From Oceanipulchritudo coccoides (GTDB lineage Bacteria; Verrucomicrobiota; Verrucomicrobiia; Opitutales; Oceanipulchritudinaceae): a stretch of 64,000 nt of DNA. The stretch is taken from NCBI RefSeq assembly GCF_010500615.1, contig NZ_JAAGNX010000003.1, forward strand, positions 558,001-622,000. Direction: 5' to 3'. The notes under the pieces are model-generated. The model made no database searches. It had not been told where the DNA came from and saw only the letters and a list, made by a program, of their open reading frames with translations. Both the position numbers and the translations under genes were made by a program. How positions within the stretch are numbered: position 1 is the stretch's first letter; each line of letters starts with the position of its first letter. Below are positions 33,440 to 39,170 of the stretch, in pieces.

Positions 33440-33926
33440 AAAAATTTGGTTACTCACATTCACTCTGTGTTTGGCTGTCGGATCTTCGAATGCCACAAAT
33501 TCTCTTGAGGAATTTCTTTCGAGAGACGTTTCTGTAGAGGAACAAGAAAGGCTTGAGAAAATTGGCAATCTACATGCTCGAGTCCTGGCGTTGAAAGATG
33601 CGTTGGATGGTGGAAATGGGGCTGAAGTTGAAGATATGGCAGATGAGAATTACAAAACAGCATTGTCACAATCGGAAAGTGCCTTCTATGTTGTCCAACT
33701 TGGAGGCTTCAAGGTATATGAAGTCCAATCAATCAAGGTTTATGGAAACACGGGTATTGTTATTATAAAGCACCTTTCAGGAAAGGATCCGATAGGCAAA
33801 GCGGAAGTTAGCGCTATGTTTTGGAGTTACCGTAAATCCAAATGGTACTTCCGAAGTTTTCCTTTTACGCCTAGCTTGCTGCCTGATTTTCCCGATCTTC
33901 CATCATGTCTGAAGGAGGGTTTTTAG
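33429..33926 (+). CDS. Exported protein, putative immunity protein for tip 4
   Basis: 165 residues from ATG 33429. A cleavable signal peptide (K-K-I-W-L-L-T-F-T-L-C-L-A-V-G-S-S-N-A) precedes a domain with paired strands (V-V-Q-L-G-G-F-K-V-Y-E-V-Q, A-M-F-W-S-Y-R-K-S-K-W-Y-F-R-S-F) resembling NTF2/SnoaL-like or DUF4440-type folds, though not firmly. Its TAG stop sits inside junction site 5. Probably periplasmic. Confidence 0.55.
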   Translation: MVIKKIWLLTFTLCLAVGSSNATNSLEEFLSRDVSVEEQERLEKIGNLHARVLALKDALDGGNGAEVEDMADENYKTALSQSESAFYVVQLGGFKVYEVQSIKVYGNTGIVIIKHLSGKDPIGKAEVSAMFWSYRKSKWYFRSFPFTPSLLPDFPDLPSCLKEGF

Positions 33927-33932
33927 GCCCAA
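33924..33932 (+). repeat. Junction site 5, overlapping a stop codon
   Basis: TAGGCCCAA: the Leu codon position is TAG and is the stop of the previous immunity gene, while GCC CAA and the purine-rich right flank (AGTAGGG) are kept. The tip frame is open immediately after it. Confidence 0.65.
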
Positions 33933-33968
33933 AGTAGGGATCCTCGCTGCGATGGCATAGAGTCCCAA

Positions 33969-34580
33969 ATGGCGACAGTCAGGGACATTGCTGCCAGAAA
34001 TATGAGTATGATTGATCTGGAGTTGCAGCAATTCGAGCAGTTAGGTGGTGATACTTCAGGCTTTTTGGATCAACTCTCATCAGGTATAAGCCTTTCTGGG
34101 ATTGGGGCTACGGGCATTGTGGTAGGAGACACTCTTTGGTCGATGTCCACTGGGAAGCCCCTCGTATATGGGTACAGTCAAATTACCACTGAGGGATTCC
34201 GTGGCAGTTTTTTAACTGGATCAGCAGGTAAGGTCATTAAAGCAGGGGGTACTGTGCTAAGTGTCGCAGGCGGCGTCTTAGATTCGGTTAATGCCTACGA
34301 TTCATTTTCTCAGGGAGATACTGGAGGGACAATACGTTACGGAGCAAGTTCCGTGGGAAGTTTCGCTGGAGTCGTGTTTTGGCCTGCCGCAGTTGGAACA
34401 GCTCTGGGCAACGGGACTGCGATGGGTATCGAGTATTTCGGACGCAAGCATGGAGAAGCTCTTGATAGACGCGGATTGCAAGAATCTATAAGTCGCCGAA
34501 TTAATGCTGACGTTACTGGAGGCGAGACATTACAGAACCTTCAAAACAAATGGGAGGAGTACGGCTGTGGGGACAACTGA
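33969..34580 (+). CDS. Orphan toxin tip 5, Gly-rich hydrophobic
   Basis: The tip frame is open from A-Q-S-R-D-P-R-C-D-G-I (33927); the first ATG is at 33969, giving 203 residues. It is dominated by Gly- and Ala-rich hydrophobic stretches (G-I-G-A-T-G-I-V-V-G-D-T, G-S-F-A-G-V-V-F-W-P-A-A-V-G-T-A-L-G) like membrane-inserting or pore-forming tips. The partner is an integral membrane protein, which fits. No enzyme motif seen. Confidence 0.6.
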   Translation: MATVRDIAARNMSMIDLELQQFEQLGGDTSGFLDQLSSGISLSGIGATGIVVGDTLWSMSTGKPLVYGYSQITTEGFRGSFLTGSAGKVIKAGGTVLSVAGGVLDSVNAYDSFSQGDTGGTIRYGASSVGSFAGVVFWPAAVGTALGNGTAMGIEYFGRKHGEALDRRGLQESISRRINADVTGGETLQNLQNKWEEYGCGDN

Positions 34581-34791
34581 AAACTCATTTCTGATACTCT
34601 TCTTTAAGCTTATCGGGATTTTTTGCGTATTAGCGTTCGCTGTAGCCTCCGTAGAATTCCTGAGGCAGTGGTTAATTGAAGGAAGAGTTGAGGTCGAGTT
34701 GATCCCCGTAGCGATTATCTTTGGCGGACTGTCTTTTGCCCTATGGCCTTTAAGGAAATGGCAAAATGTCAGACCACATAGAAAGTCATAA
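34567..34791 (+). CDS. Two-TM putative immunity protein for tip 5
   Basis: 74 residues from GTG 34567, chosen because a GGGAGGAG sequence lies about 8 nt upstream; a longer frame from 34504 would overlap the toxin widely. Two transmembrane helices (F-L-I-L-F-F-K-L-I-G-I-F-C-V-L and V-A-I-I-F-G-G-L-S-F-A-L-W-P-L) enclose a short charged loop; the tail is basic. Small membrane immunity proteins typically protect against pore-formers. Confidence 0.6.
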   Translation: MGTTENSFLILFFKLIGIFCVLAFAVASVEFLRQWLIEGRVEVELIPVAIIFGGLSFALWPLRKWQNVRPHRKS

Positions 34792-34803
34792 ATCTTGCTC
34801 GGA

Positions 34804-35469
34804 ATGGTTTGCTTGAAAATTCAGCCTGCCTCATTGGCCCAAGGGAATAAGGGCAAATTACCTTTTGGTCTGGATTGCGCTGGAATTAAGGCAGCATTGG
34901 CTGCCAACAATTTCGTTGGAGCAGTTGGTGGTTTTTTTCTAGACGTCTTGGGCATTGACGACGGTGCAGCCTCAGGATCGTTCTCAGTGGATGGACTATT
35001 TGGTATTCCATTAGCCAAGAATATGTCGGGTAAGGGAGTGAGTGTGGACGTTGCAGTTACCGCTAGCATAAATTGGCGAGATCCCCTAAATTTCGCCGTT
35101 TCCGTGCAGGATAGTGTAAGTGTTTTGGATACTATCGGGATGGGAGGATTCGTGACAACGGGTCCAGCTGTCGGTTCTTCAACTATGCCTAATCAGGGTT
35201 TTTCTGAATCACTCTACGTCACTGGAAGAGCCGCTGTCGGATTCGGCGGTGCAGTATCTACAAGTCTAGATTTCTTTGGAAACCCCCAGACAGGTGAATT
35301 GACTGGAAGTTCAGGTTCTGCTGGTGGTGGGCTCGGCTTCGGCCTGGGCGCCCTATCTGGAGTGACTGACCCTTCTTCGGGAATGGAGGTTCCATCCTAT
35401 TCTTTTTCGACCGGTACCTTGAATGGAAAAGCTGCACTTGAAGCATACTATAAGGAGAACTGCGAATGA
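34804..35469 (+). CDS. Orphan toxin tip 6
   Basis: About 221 residues from ATG 34804; the junction reads P-A-S-L-A-Q-G-N-K. A conserved-looking G-L-D-C-A-G-I-K-A-A-L follows, comparable to the D-C segment of tips 2, 7 and 8. The body is Gly/Ser-rich and strand-forming (V-S-V-D-V-A-V-T-A-S-I-N, S-A-G-G-G-L-G-F-G-L-G) and could insert in membranes as a barrel-like or pore-forming tip. The stop overlaps the membrane immunity gene (ATGA). Confidence 0.6.
   Translation: MVCLKIQPASLAQGNKGKLPFGLDCAGIKAALAANNFVGAVGGFFLDVLGIDDGAASGSFSVDGLFGIPLAKNMSGKGVSVDVAVTASINWRDPLNFAVSVQDSVSVLDTIGMGGFVTTGPAVGSSTMPNQGFSESLYVTGRAAVGFGGAVSTSLDFFGNPQTGELTGSSGSAGGGLGFGLGALSGVTDPSSGMEVPSYSFSTGTLNGKAALEAYYKENCE
34834..34842 (+). 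repeat. Junction site 6
   Basis: TTGGCCCAA within CCTCATTGGCCCAA, a 14-mer shared exactly with sites 7 and 10; read S-L-A-Q-G. Confidence 0.7.
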
Positions 35470-35690
35470 GCGAATTGCTAGCAGTACTATTTCTGAGTTT
35501 GCTGGTCGCTTCTTCAGGTACGATGCTTTTTAAACGGAAGCAATTTCTACCATGGACCCAAGAAGTAGACTTTCTCCCCTTTATCATAATCCTGCGGATT
35601 TTCGATGTGCTAACTGCTATAGTATTTGTGGTAGGGACGATATACCTTATTCTGGCTTCCTTTTTATTGATTCTACATTGGGTTGGATGA
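35466..35690 (+). CDS. Membrane protein, putative immunity protein for tip 6
   Basis: 74 residues; ATG overlaps the tip's stop by 4 nt. Helices: L-L-A-V-L-F-L-S-L-L-V-A-S-S, then F-I-I-I-L-R-I-F-D-V-L-T-A-I-V-F-V-V-G-T-I-Y-L-I-L-A-S-F-L-L-I-L, which is long enough for two. A K-R-K loop lies between. Integral inner-membrane immunity protein by position and topology; no family recognised. Confidence 0.6.
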   Translation: MSELLAVLFLSLLVASSGTMLFKRKQFLPWTQEVDFLPFIIILRIFDVLTAIVFVVGTIYLILASFLLILHWVG

Positions 35691-35696
35691 ATTGTA

Positions 35697-36302
35697 ATGG
35701 GTTTGATTATCAAAATGTTCTCAGCTCCCTCATTGGCCCAAAGGAAGGATCGGTACACGGAGGATGATTGTAATAATCTAAAGGCACGAATCAATGCACT
35801 GTCGGCACACGCGTGGAATATAATCAATGAGCAGATGCCCAGTGAGGCTCGGGATTACATGAATGCTGCAGGCACCGCCCAAAGGCAGGTTATCATGAGT
35901 ACGGTAGTTGGCTTATATGGTCTGGCCGAGTCTTTATTCAAAAGCGCAGGTAAAGCAGCCGCTCAAGCCTTTTCGAGAAGTCGGGCTCCTTTTGCAGCAA
36001 GGGGAGATTATATAGTCCCCAGGCATCCTGTTTCAACTGACGTGGCACTTGTTAATGCAAGATCGGCTGGTGATGCAGCAAGACGATCCTCGCTAGGATC
36101 TGAAGCAGTTGTCGATGCTGTTCAATATGGCGGCACTGCTGCAGGTCTTTTATGGGCCCTAGATTCTCCTGGCTGGTTGAATGATGCCTTTACGGAGCTT
36201 GATACTGCATTCGGGATGACCGACCTGAACCTGAAGACGTTTCAGAGACAACAAGCGAACCTTCAGAATGAATACGATGAAAATTGCCCACCGAGTAATT
36301 GA
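35697..36302 (+). CDS. Orphan toxin tip 7
   Basis: 201 residues from ATG 35697; the junction reads S-L-A-Q-R-K-D-R-Y and is followed by T-E-D-D-C-N-N-L-K-A-R-I, the same D-C-x-x-L segment as tip 2. The rest is helical with A/G-rich stretches (S-A-G-K-A-A-A-Q-A-F, Q-Y-G-G-T-A-A-G-L-L-W-A-L). No enzyme motif seen. Its 3' end overlaps the membrane immunity gene by 35 nt. Confidence 0.6.
   Translation: MGLIIKMFSAPSLAQRKDRYTEDDCNNLKARINALSAHAWNIINEQMPSEARDYMNAAGTAQRQVIMSTVVGLYGLAESLFKSAGKAAAQAFSRSRAPFAARGDYIVPRHPVSTDVALVNARSAGDAARRSSLGSEAVVDAVQYGGTAAGLLWALDSPGWLNDAFTELDTAFGMTDLNLKTFQRQQANLQNEYDENCPPSN
35733..35741 (+). repeat. Junction site 7
   Basis: TTGGCCCAA within CCCTCATTGGCCCAAAGGAAGG; identical to site 10 through the 5' half. 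Confidence 0.7.
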
Positions 36303-36570
36303 GGTACAGGTTGCCGTAGATCAAACGGGATTCCTTATCTCAAGCGGGCTTCCGATGCTAATTATATTTACGTTGTATTGGTGGAATACAACGCCTGAAC
36401 GAATTATCGGATTTTCAATTTATGGAGTGATCTCGATATTCTGCCTAGCCTTCGGTGGTTTTTTCTTGCTGCTTCTATTATCTCCAACGGCACGCAGGCA
36501 TCTGAAATTGATTGGATCCATCTCTTGGGTTCTTGCTATATTAGTTATCGCGAGCGATTACATCATCTAA
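36268..36570 (+). CDS. Three-TM putative immunity protein for tip 7
   Basis: 100 residues from ATG 36268 (ATG 36277 also possible). Three hydrophobic helices: L-P-M-L-I-I-F-T-L-Y-W-W, I-Y-G-V-I-S-I-F-C-L-A-F-G-G-F-F-L-L-L-L-L and I-S-W-V-L-A-I-L-V-I-A. It overlaps the end of tip 7 and precedes tip 8 by 12 bp. No family recognised. Confidence 0.6.
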   Translation: MNTMKIAHRVIEVQVAVDQTGFLISSGLPMLIIFTLYWWNTTPERIIGFSIYGVISIFCLAFGGFFLLLLLSPTARRHLKLIGSISWVLAILVIASDYII

Positions 36571-36582
36571 CTGGCTTCGATA

Positions 36583-37197
36583 ATGAGTCAACGAAGTGCC
36601 TGCTTGATTAAAGTTGATCCCTCCTCGGCCCAAGGGGAGCAGTGGAAACCAAATAAAGAGGATTGCGACCAGTTGGCTAAGCGGTGGAATAACTATTATA
36701 ATTCCCAGCCTGGACGGACTACTTACGACACTGATAATCAAGCGTTGGTTGCGGCGGGAATTGAAACTGCTGTGCGCGCAGAGGCGGATGACTGGAACGG
36801 AGAATATGGAGGATCGGTTTATCAAGTAGGTGAAGGATACTCATTTACTAAACCTACAGGTGGATTTGGTGGTAGCTGGTCGATAGTCCTGCATGGATAC
36901 CGTACTTGGTTTAAGGATAACATAGCTTTTTATCACAATCATCCACTTGGTAAAGGTATCGCCAGTGAAAATTTTTCAATGGGTGAGCGCAGAAGTGACA
37001 ACGCGTTTGTGCACAATAAAGAAATGCCGCTCCTCTTAGTGACTCCGGCTCTTGACATGCGAATTCTTGGGCCGAACGACGATAATGGCTTCACCAAGTA
37101 CTTTGATCCAATAGGACGGGATTTGGGAAATATAGAAGGTGCTCCTTCGGGTGAAGAAGTTAACAAAATCATCCAATGTCGAAATGAAGGATTCTAA
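36583..37197 (+). CDS. Orphan toxin tip 8, DUF4329/JAB-like
   Basis: 204 residues; the junction reads S-S-A-Q-G-E-Q-W and is followed by N-K-E-D-C-D-Q-L-A-K-R-W. The C-terminal part holds F-Y-H-N-H-P-L-G, then N-F-S-M-G-E-R-R-S-D-N-A-F, then P-L-L-L-V-T-P. An H-x-H-P ... S ... D order is typical of DUF4329/JAB-type metallo-hydrolase domains found in Rhs tips. Likely a peptidase or related hydrolase; an Asp seven residues after the Ser is present. Its end overlaps the next gene by 14 nt. Confidence 0.65.
   Translation: MSQRSACLIKVDPSSAQGEQWKPNKEDCDQLAKRWNNYYNSQPGRTTYDTDNQALVAAGIETAVRAEADDWNGEYGGSVYQVGEGYSFTKPTGGFGGSWSIVLHGYRTWFKDNIAFYHNHPLGKGIASENFSMGERRSDNAFVHNKEMPLLLVTPALDMRILGPNDDNGFTKYFDPIGRDLGNIEGAPSGEEVNKIIQCRNEGF
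36625..36633 (+). repeat. Junction site 8
   Basis: TCGGCCCAA in CCCTCCTCGGCCCAAGGGGAG, read S-S-A-Q-G-E. The second base differs from consensus, yet the flanks keep CTCC/GGAG symmetry. Confidence 0.65.
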
Positions 37198-37567
37198 AAA
37201 CAGCTTTTGGTTGGCATTCTGCGCGATTGTATTTCTCCTTTTTCCCAGCTGTCGGGAATCTTACAACACCAAGGAGGAATCGGCAAAACTATTCGCAGAA
37301 CACTCGCTGAGTAAACCTTTGCTCGAGTTCAAGATAGACGTGGGAAGGTACCCTTCTCAAATGGAAGGCATAGGCATTCTCGTGAATAGGCCGGATAGCG
37401 AGACTCACATTAATTGGAAAGGGCCGTATGTCATTGAGATCCCCTTAGATCCGTGGGGTAATCGGTATCAATACGTCTCTCCTGGAATCCATAATCCTAA
37501 TTCATATGATCTCTGGTCTCTTGGTCCGGACGGAGTTCCCAGTGATGATGACATCGGCAACTGGTGA
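37184..37567 (+). CDS. Pseudopilin-like (GspG C-domain) putative immunity protein for tip 8
   Basis: 127 residues from ATG 37184. A signal or lipoprotein-type N-terminus (F-W-L-A-F-C-A-I-V-F-L-L-F-P-S-C) is followed by a domain very close to the C-terminal domain of type II secretion major pseudopilins: D-V-G-R-Y-P-S, G-I-G-I-L-V-N-R-P, W-K-G-P-Y-V, D-P-W-G-N-R-Y-Q-Y, P-G-x-H-N, L-G-P-D-G-x-P-x-D-D-D-I-G-N-W. It lacks the prepilin N-terminal helix, so it is not a working pseudopilin. Position argues for immunity. Confidence 0.65.
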   Translation: MKDSKNSFWLAFCAIVFLLFPSCRESYNTKEESAKLFAEHSLSKPLLEFKIDVGRYPSQMEGIGILVNRPDSETHINWKGPYVIEIPLDPWGNRYQYVSPGIHNPNSYDLWSLGPDGVPSDDDIGNW

Positions 37568-38052
37568 AACCTATGCTTACGACGTCATTCGAAAAACCTT
37601 TGGCCCAGGGGGGACAGACAAGGCAGGAAACAAAAGAGGAAGTCCTATTCTTTACAACCGACGAATACTACCCCGTGAACGACACGGTTCTTGCCAGATT
37701 TGGGGGTGCGGCCAAATTATTGGAGAAGTTCAGCACCTTCCTCAGCGATCTTGATTACATCGATTCTAGAACTCGGAATCAAATAAAGCAGTTCCTTGGA
37801 ATTGATGATACAATAACGCCGGTTCTGCGGTACAGCAGGGAAACCTTCTTTGTGAATTCAGATTACGTTTTTGGTGGGACCGAGTATCTGGGTTCTTCCG
37901 TGATGACAATTTATGGACCGCAAGACATTGCGAGTAGCCCAACGCTTCAAAGTTTCATGGAATTAATGGGGGTTAGTGACCCACTGCAGTACAATAGAAT
38001 CGTGAATGTCCGTCATTACACCGAAACTATCTGGAGGAAACCAGGAGAATGA
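37564..38052 (+). CDS. Orphan toxin tip 9
   Basis: 162 residues from GTG 37564 (ATG 37573 possible); the junction reads K-P-L-A-Q-G-G-Q-T. It is shorter than the other tips, mixed alpha/beta (F-S-T-F-L-S-D-L-D-Y-I, Y-L-G-S-S-V-M-T-I-Y). No motif recognised. Start and end overlap neighbours by 4 nt each, as expected in a tightly packed array. Confidence 0.6.
   Translation: MKPMLTTSFEKPLAQGGQTRQETKEEVLFFTTDEYYPVNDTVLARFGGAAKLLEKFSTFLSDLDYIDSRTRNQIKQFLGIDDTITPVLRYSRETFFVNSDYVFGGTEYLGSSVMTIYGPQDIASSPTLQSFMELMGVSDPLQYNRIVNVRHYTETIWRKPGE
37600..37608 (+). repeat. Junction site 9
   Basis: TTGGCCCAG followed by GGGGGACAG, read P-L-A-Q-G-G; the last base differs from consensus but still encodes Gln. 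Confidence 0.65.
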
Positions 38053-38399
38053 GAACTATACTTACAATGCTTGTAGCAATTTTGCTGTTCGGTTGTGACT
38101 CCTCAGGACAGACGGAATCAAAGGCAACAACTCCTGACCAGGAGGCAACGAATGAGGCAATCGCTATTGAGGGAAAGTCAGAATACCCCATGGATTCAAT
38201 TGAACTGCTTAAGTACTCTCAAATGCTGCTAATGGAAGAGATTCGATCGCGCAATCTTGAGGGATTAACGATCGATTCAACTACTATCGAGAAAACCGAA
38301 AATCCTGATTGCTTGTATTCAGTGAGTGCAACACTCAGTAATGGTCAGAAAGTCGTTATTTGCTGGGATCTTTATGTTCAGAGTCACCTGAGGTGGTAG
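38049..38399 (+). CDS. Lipoprotein, putative immunity protein for tip 9
   Basis: 116 residues; ATG overlaps the tip stop by 4 nt. Signal peptide with L-L-F-G-C-D-S-S as lipobox, then a flexible Glu/Thr-rich linker and a small domain ending V-V-I-C-W-D-L-Y-V. Last gene of the array. Confidence 0.6.
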   Translation: MRTILTMLVAILLFGCDSSGQTESKATTPDQEATNEAIAIEGKSEYPMDSIELLKYSQMLLMEEIRSRNLEGLTIDSTTIEKTENPDCLYSVSATLSNGQKVVICWDLYVQSHLRW

Positions 38400-38422
38400 A
38401 AGATCTTTGGGCAAATCCCTCA

Positions 38423-38431
38423 TTGGCCCAA
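38423..38431 (+). repeat. Junction site 10, empty end of the array
   Basis: TTGGCCCAA in the perfect dyad CATTGGCCCAATG. The frame reads N-P-S-L-A-Q and then TGA at once. No tip or immunity gene follows, so it marks the outer end of the array. Confidence 0.7.
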
Positions 38432-38482
38432 TGAAGGTATCCCCTACCCTCAAACCTCGAAGTGAAACCAAATCAGGCATCT

Positions 38483-38615
38483 GGATTTGCCAATTATTTG
38501 CCAATCTCCGGACATTTTCCCGCATTTCCCTGCATCTCCATTCCGGTCCATCGTTTCACAAGATGCTGTCAGATAACGGGAAGTGAAAACAGATGCAGGG
38601 AGCGGAACAACTCAG
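38483..38615 (+). repeat. Dispersed ~120-bp repeat, copy 2
   Basis: Matches copy 1 (19747-19870, opposite strand) over most of its length and copy 3 (40538-40602, same strand) in its first ~65 bp. It has TTGCCAAT twice (ATTTGCCAATTATTTGCCAAT). It lies between the array end and a tRNA 3'-end remnant. Confidence 0.75.
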
Positions 38616-38643
38616 CCGGGTTCAAGTCCCGCCCTGAGTACCA
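38616..38643 (+). repeat. tRNA 3'-end-like fragment (T-arm, acceptor strand, CCA)
   Basis: CCGGG-TTCAAGT-CCCGC forms a T-arm with a consensus loop (one C-C mismatch), followed by the acceptor 3' strand CCTGAGT, A and CCA. No matching 5' half (it would begin ACTCAGG) lies upstream, so this is a remnant or mimic of a tRNA end, as left by integration into tRNA genes. Confidence 0.55.
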
Positions 38644-38738
38644 CGCTTCGCTCTCCGCCGCGCCCGCCGAAGACGGCAGTCGCAGGCGGGAGCTTCGCGT
38701 GGCGCAGCCACGCAGAGGCGAGGCTAAGACGAAGCGTG
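38642..38738. repeat. Nested palindrome (REP-like) next to GIY-YIG gene
   Basis: Outer arms CACGCTTCG (38642-38650) and CGAAGCGTG (38730-38738) enclose CCCGCC/GGCGGG (38663-38668 with 38685-38690) and GCGTGGC-GCA-GCCACGC (38697-38713). The GC-rich nested fold differs from the AT-richer surroundings. It resembles mobile REP-like elements. Confidence 0.65.
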
Positions 38739-38875
38739 CCCTGCGAAACGAAGTGTAGCATGGGCTGTTTTTGCTACTCTCAGATTGCAATCCGTTACAA
38801 TAAAGGGCACAGGCCGATTACATAAATGAAGCAGGATACCTAAATCTGGCTGATCTACGTTCTAGCCAAAAGTTA

Positions 38876-39163
38876 ATGAAGCCAAAATATGAGGAAATGA
38901 ATGAATCAACCTCCAAGTTTCATTATGTCTACATCCTCCGAAGCATTCCCTTTCCAACACAGACTTATATTGGCTACACAAATGACCTTAACAGAAGGTT
39001 GAGAAGACACAATTCGGGTAAAACGTTTCATACTGGGAAATTTTGCCCCTGGAAAATTGAAACGGCAATCGCACTTACAGATAAACACACCGCTCTCGCC
39101 TTTGAACGATACCTGAAATCCCATTCGGGCAAGGCTTTTGCCAGGAAACGGTTGATGGCGTAG
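38876..39163 (+). CDS. GIY-YIG endonuclease-domain protein
   Basis: 95 residues (ATG 38876; ATG 38897 would remove 7). The single-domain GIY-YIG core is complete: V-Y-I-L-R-S then Y-I-G-Y-T-N-D-L-N-R-R-L-R-R-H-N-S-G-K, and F-E-R-Y-L-K-S-H-S-G-K-A-F-A-R-K-R-L. Tyr, Arg and Glu of the active site are present. Short proteins of this kind (YhbQ/UPF0213-like) recur next to tRNA-end/palindrome units in Opitutae genomes (from memory), and may help mobilise them. Confidence 0.85.
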   Translation: MKPKYEEMNESTSKFHYVYILRSIPFPTQTYIGYTNDLNRRLRRHNSGKTFHTGKFCPWKIETAIALTDKHTALAFERYLKSHSGKAFARKRLMA

Positions 39164-39170
39164 CCACTCG

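Noticed and set aside
38616..38643. Complete tRNA gene
   Set aside because: Only the T-arm, acceptor 3' strand and CCA are present; no D-arm, anticodon arm or 5' acceptor strand upstream.
38462..38790. Several overlapping short frames across the repeat and palindrome
   Set aside because: They traverse the dispersed repeat, tRNA fragment and palindrome on both strands and have no protein character.
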